Notes under the pieces: generated by a model
Told to the model about the DNA's origin: nothing
Seen by the model: only the letters and a program-made list of their open reading frames with translations
The model's database searches: none
Program-made: the position numbers and the translations under genes
DNA from: JACKNG01 sp040220855
GTDB taxonomy: Bacteria; Pseudomonadota; Gammaproteobacteria; Ga0077536
Reading direction: 5' to 3'
Assembly: GCA_040220855.1 (NCBI GenBank)
Contig: JAVJVZ010000031.1
Location: 1 to 64,000 of the forward strand
Length of the DNA: 64,000 nucleotides
Part shown: positions 8,830 to 17,705 of the stretch, piece after piece
Numbering within the stretch: the stretch's first letter is position 1
Layout: every line of letters starts with the position of its first letter

Positions 8830-10524
8830 TCAGCTGCGCTCGCGCACGCGCGCCCAGGTATCGCGCAGAGTCGCGGTGCGATTGAACACGGCACGCCCCG
8901 GCGCGTCATCGGCGGCATCGCGGCAGAAATAGCCGAGGCGCTCGAACTGGTAGGTCCCGGTGTCGCGCGCATCCAGTGCCGGCTCGCCCCAGGCCTGTGC
9001 GACCACGCGGAGCGAGTCCGGGTTGAGATGGACACGGAAATCCTCGGCCGCGCCCGGGTCGGGAACGTCGAAGAGGCGGTCGAACAGGCGCACCTCGAGT
9101 GGCACAGCGTGGGTGGCGGAGACCCAGTGGATGATGCCCTTGACCTTGCGTCCGTCGCCCGTGCGACCACCGCCGCTGTCCGGATCGTGGCTGCAGCGCA
9201 GCTCGCTGATGCTGCCGTCTTCAGCGCGCACCACCGTTTCGCAGCGGACGACGTAGCCGTAGCGCAGGCGCACTTCGCGGCCCGGCGCAAGACGATGGAA
9301 CTTGCCCGGGGGGTCTTCCATGAAGTCCTCGCGCTCGATCCAAACCTCGCGTGTCAGCGGCACGCGGCGCGTGCCGAGGCTAGCATCCTTGGGATGGTTG
9401 GGGGCTTCCAGCCATTCGAGGTGATCGGACGGCAGCGTTTCGATGACGACCTTCAACGGGTCGAGCACCGCCATGGCGCGCGGTGCGCTGCGGTCGAGTT
9501 CTTCACGTACGCAATTCTCGAGCACGCCGAAATCGATCACGGTCTGTTTCTTGGTGACCCCGATGCGTTCGCAGAACTCGCGGATCGCGGCCGGCGGGTA
9601 GCCGCGCCGGCGCATGCCGCGCAGGGTCGGCATGCGTGGGTCGTCCCAGCCGCCCACATGGCTCTCGCGCACCAGCGCAAGCAGCTTGCGCTTGCTGGTG
9701 AGGGTGTAGTCGAGCTCGAGACGGGCGAACTCGATTTGCTGCGGATGGCAGGGCACGTCGAGCTGGTCGAGCACCCAGTCGTAGAGTGGCCGGTGATCTT
9801 CGAACTCGAGCGTGCACAGCGAGTGCGTGATGCCTTCGAGCGCATCGGAGATGCAATGGGTGTAGTCGTACATCGGGTAGATGTGCCACTGGTCACCGGT
9901 GCGATGGTGCGGGGTCTTGCGAATGCGGTAGAGGGTCGGGTCGCGCAGGTTGATGTTGGGTGAAGCCATGTCGATGCGCGCACGCAGCACATGCTCACCC
10001 TCGGCGAACTCGCCGGCGCGCATGCGGGCGAACAGATCGAGATTGGTGGCGACGTCGCGGTCACGCCACGGACTGTCGCGACCCGGTTCGGTCAGTGTAC
10101 CGCGCGCGACACGTATTTCTTCCGCGCTCTGACTGTCCACGTAGGCTTTGCCGGCGCGGATCAGGTCGCGGGCATAGGCGTAGAGCTGCTCGAAGTAGTC
10201 CGAAGCGTGATAGAGGCGATCGTCCCAGTCGAATCCCAGCCAGCGCACGTCGTCCTCGATGGCGCGCGCGTACTCCACGTCCTCCGTGGCCGGGTTGGTG
10301 TCGTCGAAGCGCATGTTGCAGGTGCCGCCATACTCGAGCGCGGTGCCGAAATTCAGGCAGATCGACTTCGCGTGACCGATGTGCAGGTAACCATTGGGTT
10401 CCGGCGGGAAGCGCGTGGCGACGCGACCGCCGTGCTTGCCGCTCTTCTGATCAGCGTCAATGATGTGGCGGATGAAGTTGGCCGCGGAGGCGTCGGGTCG
10501 GGTATCAGTCACGCTGCTGGTCAC
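8830..10524 (-). CDS. glnS: Glutaminyl-tRNA synthetase
   Basis: This 564-residue class I synthetase charges tRNA-Gln. The HIGH motif is in PPEPNGYLHIGHAKS and the KMSKS equivalent is LTSKRKL. GlnRS-type RFDDTNPATEDVEYA and VKGIIHWV segments are present, followed by the C-terminal anticodon-binding beta-barrels. The apparent start is GTG at 10524, with no strong Shine-Dalgarno; a second in-frame GTG at 10512 is possible. The length matches the bacterial enzyme. Confidence 0.97.
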   Translation of the reverse strand: MTSSVTDTRPDASAANFIRHIIDADQKSGKHGGRVATRFPPEPNGYLHIGHAKSICLNFGTALEYGGTCNMRFDDTNPATEDVEYARAIEDDVRWLGFDWDDRLYHASDYFEQLYAYARDLIRAGKAYVDSQSAEEIRVARGTLTEPGRDSPWRDRDVATNLDLFARMRAGEFAEGEHVLRARIDMASPNINLRDPTLYRIRKTPHHRTGDQWHIYPMYDYTHCISDALEGITHSLCTLEFEDHRPLYDWVLDQLDVPCHPQQIEFARLELDYTLTSKRKLLALVRESHVGGWDDPRMPTLRGMRRRGYPPAAIREFCERIGVTKKQTVIDFGVLENCVREELDRSAPRAMAVLDPLKVVIETLPSDHLEWLEAPNHPKDASLGTRRVPLTREVWIEREDFMEDPPGKFHRLAPGREVRLRYGYVVRCETVVRAEDGSISELRCSHDPDSGGGRTGDGRKVKGIIHWVSATHAVPLEVRLFDRLFDVPDPGAAEDFRVHLNPDSLRVVAQAWGEPALDARDTGTYQFERLGYFCRDAADDAPGRAVFNRTATLRDTWARVRERS

Positions 10525-10560
10525 ACTCTAGGGTCGGATATCGTGCGGGAAAGGAGAGGA

Positions 10561-10566
10561 ATTATA
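10561..10566 (-). promoter_or_regulatory. probable -10 box of glnS
   Basis: TATAAT on the minus strand, about 37 bases upstream of the glnS start, would give a leader of about 30 bases. No good -35 is visible at 16-18 bases. Confidence 0.45.
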
Positions 10567-10805
10567 GTGATTTGCGTCGAGCGCGGGAGCGCTGACGGGA
10601 GCCGCGCCGCGGTACCGTCGGTGGCCTGCATCGGTGCTACACTTGCCGACCACTCCGGCCGCGTCGGGCGATGGTCGCCGCCCCACGGACCCAGCGCCCG
10701 CGCGGCGGGCGTCACCACGAGCGCGGGCGCCGGGCACCGATGCAGGCCGGGCGTCACTCGCAGCGTGCATTCACGGAGCTTACGCCGACGACGGCATTCA
10801 TCGCG

Positions 10806-13800
10806 ATGAGCACAGGCCAAGGAACTTCAGGCGGCGTCGAGCAGCGGCGCTTCGCGCGCGTGCCCATCAATCTCGAGGGTTATCTCGGTATCGCCGAGCG
10901 CGCCCCCGTTCCGTGCACCGTGCGCGATTTCTGTCTCGGCGGCATGTTCGTCAGCGCCGACCCGGCGGCCTACGTGGGCGTTCCCGCCGGCACCCCGGCG
11001 ACGCTCTACTTCGCCCTCGTGGTCGACGGCGAGAAGCGCGATCTGCAAGTCCAGCTCGCCGTGGTGCGCGTGGTCGCCAAGGGTGTCGGCGTCACCTTCA
11101 CCGATACCCAGGACGCCGCCATTCCTCTGCTCGGACAGCTGGCCGCACCACAGGGTCTGCCCGAAGCGGGTGCCGACCCCGCCGCCGCCGAGCTTGCCGC
11201 GACGGCGGGCTTCGATGCCGCCTTCGAGAAGCTGCGCGAGCCGCTGCAGGCGCTCGTCGCCGAGCACCTCGCGACGCTGCTCGAGCGCTTCATCGAACGC
11301 GTCGACGACGTCCTCTTCACCCGTGCCCGCGACGCCGGAAACAACGTCGCCGAGACACGCTTCCTCGACGGCCAGCGCGAGTTGCGCGGACGTCGTGAAC
11401 GATTGCGCACCGAGGTGCCACCGAAGATCGCCGAGGCGGTGCGCATCCTCGGCAACCCGCTATCCTCCGCTCACAAGGACCCCGCGGCGATTGGATTATC
11501 CGACCTGTCGCTGGTGGAGAAGGACGAGTTCGAGGATTTTCTCTCGGTCTCCAGCATGGTGTCGGAACTCGAACCCGAGTTCGCGCAGCCCCTGTGGGAG
11601 CTGTCGCGCCGCTTCAGCCACCTCGCCGGCCGCGAAGTGAACGACAGCAGCAACCCGATCGGGCCGAGCGTGCTCGGCAACGCCGTTGCCGAATCCCTCA
11701 AGGGACTCGAGTCCGACCGCAGCGTCACCGCGGTCGTCTACGAGGTGCTGCACGGTGTGCTGTCACGGCAGCTCGGTGCCTTGTACGAGGCCGTCAACGC
11801 ACTGCTCGTCGCGCATGGCGTGCTGCCGGTCATCGAGCGTGACAAGCCGGTCATCAAGCAGCGCCCGACCTCGTCCGCATCCTTCGATGCGCCGGGAGCG
11901 GAAGCCCCGGCACCCGTGGAAGAGGACCTTTCCGGCCTCATGCCGGGCCCCGACGGTTACCATGGCGCGACGCGGCCGCCCGTTCCCCCCCCGGCTGCGG
12001 TACAGCCGGCCGTGGCGACGCCGCCACGTGGTGCGCCCGCCGCGGTACAGGCGGCGCCACCCGGCCCACCATCCGCAGTGCAGGCCGCACCACCGGTTCT
12101 ACCACCCGGCGTGCAGGCCGCACCACCCGGCCCACCACCCGCCGTGCAGGCTGCACCACCCGGCCCACCACCCGGGGTGCAGGCTGCGCCACCTGGCCCA
12201 CCACCCGGGGTGCAGGCTGCGCCACCCGGCCCACCACCCGGGGTGCAGGCTGCACCACCCGGCCCACCACCCGGCGTTCAGGCTGCACCCCCCGGCGCAC
12301 CACCCGGGGCGCAGGCTGCACCCCCCGGCGTGCCCGACGCCGTTGGCGGCGCGATGGCTGCGGCGGCCGGCGGTGGCGCGTCGTTCGGTGGTTGGACGGT
12401 TGGCCCGCAGGGTTACACGGCCCCGCCCGTGCAGCGCGCCTACTCCGCGGCGCAAACCCAGCTCGCGCTGCGTCGTGAGCTCGGTGGCGGCGCGGCGGTC
12501 GCGGACGCAGGCGGCAGCGGTTTCGGCTACGAGACCGCCCATGTCGTCGAAGGCTTGAGCGCGCTGCAGGACGCCTACGCCGAGGGGCCCGCCGAACCCC
12601 TCGATGTCGCCGCGATCAAGGAACGCATCGTCGCCGCCCTGACCGCCACGGGCCTGCCCGCCGGCGAGATCGACGGCAGCGCCGCCGATGCCATCGAAGT
12701 CGTGGCGGGCCTGTTCAGCTCCCTGTTGCAGGATGCCCTCATCGCGAGCGGCGCCAAGGAACACCTCACGCGCCTGCAACCCTCGGTACACCGTGCGGCA
12801 CTGCTGGACAACCGATTCTTCGAATCCCCCGACCATCCCGTGCGCCTGCTCATCGACCGCGTCGCGCGCCTGCGCGACGGCAAGAGCGAATCCGTGCAGC
12901 AGCGCCAGGCCCGCGTGCGCGAACTGATTGGTCGGGCCAACCGCGAGTTCCGCGACGATATCGGCATCTTCGATCCCGTGCTCGAGGAGATCGAATCGCT
13001 GCTCGGCGAGCAGGAGAGCGAGTACCGTGACCGCGTCGCCGCGGTGGTCGAATCGTGTGAGGAACAACAGCGCGTGCTGGAGGAACGGCGCGGCTCGTCG
13101 CTCGAGAGTACCGACAGCTCGGCGGCGCGCTCGGATCTGCCCGAGGAATGGCACAAGTGGCTCGATCGGGCCCGCCTGCTCGAGGTCGGTCAGCGCATGC
13201 TGATGAACGCGACCAGCGCGCGGCCGCTGGTCGTCAGCCTGGTGTGGAAGGAGCCACGCAACAATCTCTTCGTGTTCGTCGATGAACTCGGCAACAAGGC
13301 GAACACGCTGACCCAGCAGCAGGTCGCCATGTACCTGCGCCGCGGGATCCTGCGCGCCCTCGGCGAGGACGCCGGCAACCCGGCGCTCGAGCGCGCCATG
13401 TTCGGTGTGGTCGACCGCTTCCATCGCCAGGTCGAGGAGGAAGCCACCCGTGACGAACTGACCGGCTTCCTGTTGCGGCGCTTCTTCCTCGAGGCGATCG
13501 ATACCGCGCTGCCGGAGCCGGAAACGGCCTCGGCGCGCAACGCCGCGGTGTGCGAACTGGCCATCGACAACCTCGCCGAGGTCAACGACGCCTATGGCGA
13601 GGCAGTCGGCGACGCCTTGCTGACCGCACTGGCTGGCGAACTCGAGCGACGCGTGCGCGGCCGGAACACCGTGTTCGGTCGTCTCGGCGGCGCGGCGCTC
13701 GGTGTGTACTGGCCGAATGGCGGTGTGGCGGGGGCGGAGCGCAAACTGCAGACCGCGCTCGACGCCTTGCGTGCCGTGGTGGTGCCGTCCGAGCCCGGTT

Positions 13801-14777
13801 CGTCCGACGACGATCCGGATGCCACCGTCGACATGAAGGCCAGCGCCGACGCTCAGACCGTCGCGCGCGGCGTCAAGGCGGAATTCGTCATCGGCCTCAC
13901 CGGGACCGATGACGGCCTGGTGCAGGCCGAGGGCCTGGTGGCGGCGGCCCACGATGCCTGCGCGGCGGCGCGCTCGTCGGGACCATACACCATTCACGCG
14001 ACCGGCTCCGAGACCGCGCAGCGGCGCCAGCTCGAGCAACTCGTCAACTATGCCAACAAGGCACTCGACCGCGACGTGCTCACGCTGCACGGCCAGACTG
14101 TGCGCAGCCTCGGCGAGTCCGGCGTGCTGCCGGCGTTGCACGTCGTCATCGGTGCGGTCGATCGTAGCGACCGGCCAATCCCGTCCCACCTGTTCGGCCC
14201 GGCGCTGGCGCGCAGCAGCGCGGCCGCGCGTGCCGATCGCTGGGCCTTCGAGCGCGCGCTCGCGTGGTTGGCCGACAATGATGGCGTGCTCGAGGACTAC
14301 GCGCTGATCATCGTACCGCTGTCGTCGATGTCGCTGCGCGACGAGGATCTCGCGAGCCACCTGATGGGTGTTTTCATGCAGGTCGCGGTGCCGCCCGGCC
14401 GTATCTGCTTCGAATTGCCCGACCGCGACGTGGTGGAGAACGTCGTCGGCGCCGGGGAGCTGATCAGCACGCTCAAGGAGTTCGGTTGCCGCTTCGTGCT
14501 CGACGACTTCGGTAGCGGCCACGCGAATTACGACTACATCAAGGAGGTCGACGTCGATTTCGTCTCCATCAAGGCCAACTTTATCATCGACGCAAGCAAG
14601 AGCGCGAAGGACTTCGCAATGGCGAAGTCGATCAACGAGCTCGTGCATTTCATGGGCAAGAAGACCATCGGCAAGCAGGCTGCGGGCGCCGACCTCGGTG
14701 ACACGATGCGCGAGATCGGCATCGATTTCGTGCATGATCAGGTCAACACCCTGCACATCGCCGGCAAGTCGTCATGA
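10806..14777 (+). CDS. PilZ-DUF1631 protein with degenerate GGDEF and EAL domains
   Basis: This cytoplasmic protein has about 1323 residues. An N-terminal PilZ domain (about 12-115) has RRFARVPINLEG and CTVRDFCLGGMFV, the RxxxR and D/NxSxxG-type c-di-GMP sites. A DUF1631-like helical region follows (about 130-350), then a Pro/Ala/Gln repeat linker (about 380-515), a second helical region, a GGDEF-like domain (about 880-1055) with GGAAL in place of GGDEF, and an EAL-like domain (about 1100-1320). The EAL-like domain lacks the EAL motif but keeps LDDFGSG. Neither catalytic site is intact, so it is more likely a c-di-GMP receptor/scaffold than an enzyme. I chose ATG 10806 because PilZ starts soon after. 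It overlaps the kinase gene by 4 bp (ATGA). Confidence 0.8.
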   Translation: MSTGQGTSGGVEQRRFARVPINLEGYLGIAERAPVPCTVRDFCLGGMFVSADPAAYVGVPAGTPATLYFALVVDGEKRDLQVQLAVVRVVAKGVGVTFTDTQDAAIPLLGQLAAPQGLPEAGADPAAAELAATAGFDAAFEKLREPLQALVAEHLATLLERFIERVDDVLFTRARDAGNNVAETRFLDGQRELRGRRERLRTEVPPKIAEAVRILGNPLSSAHKDPAAIGLSDLSLVEKDEFEDFLSVSSMVSELEPEFAQPLWELSRRFSHLAGREVNDSSNPIGPSVLGNAVAESLKGLESDRSVTAVVYEVLHGVLSRQLGALYEAVNALLVAHGVLPVIERDKPVIKQRPTSSASFDAPGAEAPAPVEEDLSGLMPGPDGYHGATRPPVPPPAAVQPAVATPPRGAPAAVQAAPPGPPSAVQAAPPVLPPGVQAAPPGPPPAVQAAPPGPPPGVQAAPPGPPPGVQAAPPGPPPGVQAAPPGPPPGVQAAPPGAPPGAQAAPPGVPDAVGGAMAAAAGGGASFGGWTVGPQGYTAPPVQRAYSAAQTQLALRRELGGGAAVADAGGSGFGYETAHVVEGLSALQDAYAEGPAEPLDVAAIKERIVAALTATGLPAGEIDGSAADAIEVVAGLFSSLLQDALIASGAKEHLTRLQPSVHRAALLDNRFFESPDHPVRLLIDRVARLRDGKSESVQQRQARVRELIGRANREFRDDIGIFDPVLEEIESLLGEQESEYRDRVAAVVESCEEQQRVLEERRGSSLESTDSSAARSDLPEEWHKWLDRARLLEVGQRMLMNATSARPLVVSLVWKEPRNNLFVFVDELGNKANTLTQQQVAMYLRRGILRALGEDAGNPALERAMFGVVDRFHRQVEEEATRDELTGFLLRRFFLEAIDTALPEPETASARNAAVCELAIDNLAEVNDAYGEAVGDALLTALAGELERRVRGRNTVFGRLGGAALGVYWPNGGVAGAERKLQTALDALRAVVVPSEPGSSDDDPDATVDMKASADAQTVARGVKAEFVIGLTGTDDGLVQAEGLVAAAHDACAAARSSGPYTIHATGSETAQRRQLEQLVNYANKALDRDVLTLHGQTVRSLGESGVLPALHVVIGAVDRSDRPIPSHLFGPALARSSAAARADRWAFERALAWLADNDGVLEDYALIIVPLSSMSLRDEDLASHLMGVFMQVAVPPGRICFELPDRDVVENVVGAGELISTLKEFGCRFVLDDFGSGHANYDYIKEVDVDFVSIKANFIIDASKSAKDFAMAKSINELVHFMGKKTIGKQAAGADLGDTMREIGIDFVHDQVNTLHIAGKSS
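12044..12333 (+). repeat. 33-bp in-frame tandem repeat (AAPPGPPPGVQ)
   Basis: Eight full copies and one partial copy of a 33-bp unit encode the 11-residue motif AAPPGPPPGVQ with small variations. Four consecutive copies are identical in protein. It forms an extended linker between the DUF1631-like and later parts of the PilZ protein. Near-identical DNA copies suggest copy-number variability. Confidence 0.9.
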
Positions 14778-16069
14778 ATATGCTCGAGCAGAAGCCCGCC
14801 AAGATCGGCAAGTACGATGTCGTCGACGTTCTCGGCAAGGGCGCGATGGGCATCGTCTACAAGGGCCACGACGCCTACGTCGATCGACCGGTCGCAATCA
14901 AGGTAGCGACGAACGCAGACGCGGACAGCGAAGCCGAGAGCATGGCCAAGCGCATGTTCGTCAACGAGGCGCGCTCGGCTGGGCGGCTCGATCACCCGAA
15001 CATCCTGAAAGTGTACGAAGCCGGCGAAGAGCAGGGCATGCCGTACATGGTGATGGAGTTCATCAACGGCGGCGACACGCTGCGCTCGTATTGCAAGCCG
15101 GACACGCTGCTGCCGATCAAACGCGTGTGTGAACTCGTCCGCCAGGCTGCCGATGCGCTCGATTATGCGCATACCCAGGGCGTGCTGCACCGGGACATCA
15201 AGCCGGCCAACATCATGCTCACCGAGAGCGGCGTGGCCAAGCTTGGCGATTTTGGCATCGCCCGCCGCATGGGGGTCGACCAGACCCAGATCATCGGCTG
15301 GTTCGGCTCACCGCTGTACATGTCCCCGGAGCAGGCGCAGGACAAGGAACTCACGCCGCAATCGGATCTCTACTCGCTCGGATCGGTGTTCTACGAGATG
15401 CTCGCGGGCACCCCGCCGTTCGCCGCCAAGGGGCTCTCCAGCCTGATTCAGAAGGTGGTCAACGAGGACCCACGTCCATTGCCCGAGGTGCGCCCGGAGG
15501 TCACCGAGCCGATCTGGCGCGTCGTGCGCAAGATGCTGAGCAAGGATCTCGCCACGCGGTACAAGCGCGGTGCCGACATCGTCGCCGATCTCGACAAGGT
15601 CATCGAGATGCTCGAGCGCTCGCCGGTGATGCTGAGCGAGGAGCAGAAGATCGATAGGCTCAAGGAGCTGGCGTTCTTCGCACGTTTCTCCAAGAACGAA
15701 CTGAAGGAGGTCGCGCGGGCCGCGGACTGGCGCGAGTACGGCGCCGGCGAGGCGGTTTTCACCGAGGGGACCAAGGAGAAGGCTTTCTACGTGGTCGCCG
15801 AAGGCTCGGTCGCCGTGACGATCAACGGCACCCGTATCCGCGACCTCGAGGTCGGCGATTGTTTCGGCGAGATGGAGTACCTGTCGGAGACCGGGCGCAC
15901 GGCGACCGTGCTCGCCAATCGCGATTCGACCATCGTCAAGGTGGAGCGCGACTACAAGGAATGGGCTTCGCTGCCGACCCAGGTGCGGCTCAACCGCGGC
16001 TTCCAGGAAGTCCTGATCGAACGCCTGCAGACGACCAGCAAGGAACTCGCGCGGGCGCTCAGCAAGTAG
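14774..16069 (+). CDS. Ser/Thr protein kinase with C-terminal cyclic-nucleotide-binding domain
   Basis: This 431-residue soluble Hanks-type kinase has a Gly-rich loop GKGAMGIVYKG, catalytic Lys43 in AIKVA, HRDIKPAN (Asp141) and DFG (Asp159). It has no transmembrane or PASTA region. Residues about 290-415 form a cNMP-binding domain. Its phosphate-binding cassette GDCFGEMEYLSETGRTATV keeps the Glu and Arg needed to hold cAMP or cGMP. This suggests a bacterial kinase gated directly by a cyclic nucleotide. It overlaps the stop of the PilZ-GGDEF-EAL gene by 4 bp, so the two are probably co-translated. Substrates are unknown. Confidence 0.9.
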   Translation: MNMLEQKPAKIGKYDVVDVLGKGAMGIVYKGHDAYVDRPVAIKVATNADADSEAESMAKRMFVNEARSAGRLDHPNILKVYEAGEEQGMPYMVMEFINGGDTLRSYCKPDTLLPIKRVCELVRQAADALDYAHTQGVLHRDIKPANIMLTESGVAKLGDFGIARRMGVDQTQIIGWFGSPLYMSPEQAQDKELTPQSDLYSLGSVFYEMLAGTPPFAAKGLSSLIQKVVNEDPRPLPEVRPEVTEPIWRVVRKMLSKDLATRYKRGADIVADLDKVIEMLERSPVMLSEEQKIDRLKELAFFARFSKNELKEVARAADWREYGAGEAVFTEGTKEKAFYVVAEGSVAVTINGTRIRDLEVGDCFGEMEYLSETGRTATVLANRDSTIVKVERDYKEWASLPTQVRLNRGFQEVLIERLQTTSKELARALSK

Positions 16070-16088
16070 ACGCGCGCCGGTGGCGCCG

Positions 16089-16463
16089 TCAGTGCGTCGC
16101 GAAGCGCAGCCAGGCGATCGTCGCCCACACCAGCGCCACCAATACCAGCGCCAGGAACACCGCGGCCGAGGCGAGATCCTTGGCGCGCCCCGACAGCTCG
16201 TGGTGCTCCACGCCGACACGGTCGGTGAGCGCCTCGATGGCGGAGTTGAACAGCTCCGTGATGAGCAGCAGGGCCAGCGTCGTGACGAGCAGCAGGTAGT
16301 CGAGCGGGCCGCGCCCGACCCAGAAGATGAATGGCAGCAGGGCCGCGCACAGCAGCACTTCCTGGCGAAAGGCCTCCTCGTGCCGCCAGCCGGCGGCGAA
16401 GCCCTTCATCGAGTAGCCGAAGGCTTTGACCAGGCGCTCGAGCCCGCGCGCTGAGTTGGCCAT
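16089..16463 (-). CDS. dgkA: Diacylglycerol kinase (prokaryotic type)
   Basis: This 124-residue inner-membrane enzyme phosphorylates diacylglycerol to phosphatidate, recycling lipid released during envelope glycan synthesis. It has three hydrophobic helices and the family signature ELFNSAIEALTDRVG. The N-terminal amphipathic segment contains GWRHEEAFRQE. It follows the isocitrate dehydrogenase gene by 11 bp and is probably co-transcribed with it. Confidence 0.93.
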   Translation of the reverse strand: MANSARGLERLVKAFGYSMKGFAAGWRHEEAFRQEVLLCAALLPFIFWVGRGPLDYLLLVTTLALLLITELFNSAIEALTDRVGVEHHELSGRAKDLASAAVFLALVLVALVWATIAWLRFATH

Positions 16464-16474
16464 CGGGAAGTGCT

Positions 16475-17503
16475 TCAGAGCTGGGCGATGACGGCGTCGG
16501 CGAAGGCCCGCGTACCCAGCGGGCCGCCGAGATCGCCGGTGCGCGTGGCAGGGTTGGCGATCGCGGCGAGAATGGCGTTGCGCATGCGGGCACCCGCCTC
16601 GTGCAGGTCGCAGTGCTCGAGCATGAGCGCGGCGGAGAGCATCAGTGCGACGGGATTGGCCTTGTCCTGGCCAGCGATGTCGGGCGCCGAGCCGTGCACG
16701 GCTTCGAAGATGGCGGCGTCCTTGCCGATGTTGGCGGCCGGCGCGAGACCGAGCCCACCGATGAGACCGGCGACCTCGTCGGAGAGGATGTCGCCGAACA
16801 TGTTGGTGGTGAGGATCATGTCGAACTGGGCCGGGTTGATGACGAGCTGCATGGCGCAGTTGTCGACGATGCGGTCCTCGAGCAGCACGCGCCCTTCGTA
16901 GGCACGCCCGACGTTCTGCACGGTTTCGAGGAAGAGACCGGTGAGTGACTTGAGGATGTTCGCCTTGTGCACCACGGTGACCTTGCGGCGGCCGTGCTTG
17001 AGCGCGTACTCGAAGGTGAACTCCGCGATGCGGCGGCAGTTCTCGCGGGTCAGGATGCCGGTCGCCTCGGCCACCGCGTGGGGGTCGTCGCCGATCGGGA
17101 TGAAGTGCTCGACACCGACGTAGAAGCCACCGAGGTTCTCGCGTACCAGCACGAGGTCGACGTCGGGGAACTTGCCATCGGGCAGCAGCGAGCGCCCGGG
17201 ACGCACGTTGGCATAGAGCTGGAAGGCTTCGCGCAGGCGCACGTTGACCGAGCGGTAACCGGAGCCGACCGGCGTGGTGAGGGGGCCCTTGAGCGCCAGG
17301 CGGGTGTGGCGGATGTCCTCGATGGCGGCATCCGGCAGCGGGTCGCCGAGTCGCTCCGCGGCGCCTGCACCGGCGGCTTGCTCGCGCCATTCGAACGGGG
17401 CGCCGAGCGCATCGAGCACGCGCAGGGTCGCGTCGGTGATCTCGGGACCGATGCCGTCGCCGGGAAAGAGGGTGCAGGGGATGCGCGCGGAGGAGTTGCT
17501 CAT
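16475..17503 (-). CDS. NAD-dependent isocitrate dehydrogenase family protein
   Basis: This 342-residue beta-decarboxylating dehydrogenase starts FPGDGIGPEIT. The segment GSGYRSVNVRLRE with YANVRP is the S-x-N pattern of isocitrate dehydrogenases rather than the LeuB pattern. NMFGDILSDE and FEAVHGSAPDIAGQDKANP are the metal and cofactor segments. It would convert isocitrate to 2-oxoglutarate in the TCA cycle. 3-Isopropylmalate dehydrogenase is the main alternative, less likely because no leu genes are nearby. The ATG at 17503 follows a non-coding upstream stretch. Confidence 0.85.
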   Translation of the reverse strand: MSNSSARIPCTLFPGDGIGPEITDATLRVLDALGAPFEWREQAAGAGAAERLGDPLPDAAIEDIRHTRLALKGPLTTPVGSGYRSVNVRLREAFQLYANVRPGRSLLPDGKFPDVDLVLVRENLGGFYVGVEHFIPIGDDPHAVAEATGILTRENCRRIAEFTFEYALKHGRRKVTVVHKANILKSLTGLFLETVQNVGRAYEGRVLLEDRIVDNCAMQLVINPAQFDMILTTNMFGDILSDEVAGLIGGLGLAPAANIGKDAAIFEAVHGSAPDIAGQDKANPVALMLSAALMLEHCDLHEAGARMRNAILAAIANPATRTGDLGGPLGTRAFADAVIAQL

Positions 17504-17663
17504 TGGGGTTTCGTCGTGCCGGGTTCGTCGTGCGGGGCGGCGGGCCGGTAGCGCGGAGACGCCGGGCCGCAAGTGTGGCCGAGTATACCGGAACGACATG
17601 ACTGGACGAGGCCTGCGCCGGCGCACCGCGCACGCCTGCAGTGCGCTTGAGATCGCATCACGA

Positions 17664-17695
17664 CTGTATATACTCACACCTGTATTTACGTACAG
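17664..17695 (+). promoter_or_regulatory. LexA operator (SOS box) of the lexA-imuAB operon
   Basis: CTGTATTTACGTACAG at 17680-17695 is a perfect CTGT-N8-ACAG LexA site, ending 10 bp before the lexA ATG. Directly before it, CTGTATATACTCACAC (17664-17679) is a partial second site. Tandem boxes over the promoter suggest tight LexA autoregulation. Confidence 0.85.
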
Positions 17696-17705
17696 GGTTT
17701 TTCCC

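Noticed and set aside
12044..12333. CRISPR-like array
   Set aside because: The repeats are contiguous 33-bp in-frame units without unique spacers. They encode a Pro-rich linker.
12099..14756. A long open frame on the minus strand opposite the PilZ-GGDEF-EAL gene
   Set aside because: It shows no known domain, is low-complexity, and is explained by high-GC codon use in the plus-strand gene, which carries recognisable PilZ, GGDEF-like and EAL-like segments.
13670..14770. Active diguanylate cyclase or c-di-GMP phosphodiesterase in the PilZ protein
   Set aside because: The GGDEF loop reads GGAAL and the EAL motif is missing, so I do not call either activity. Only the fold is supported.
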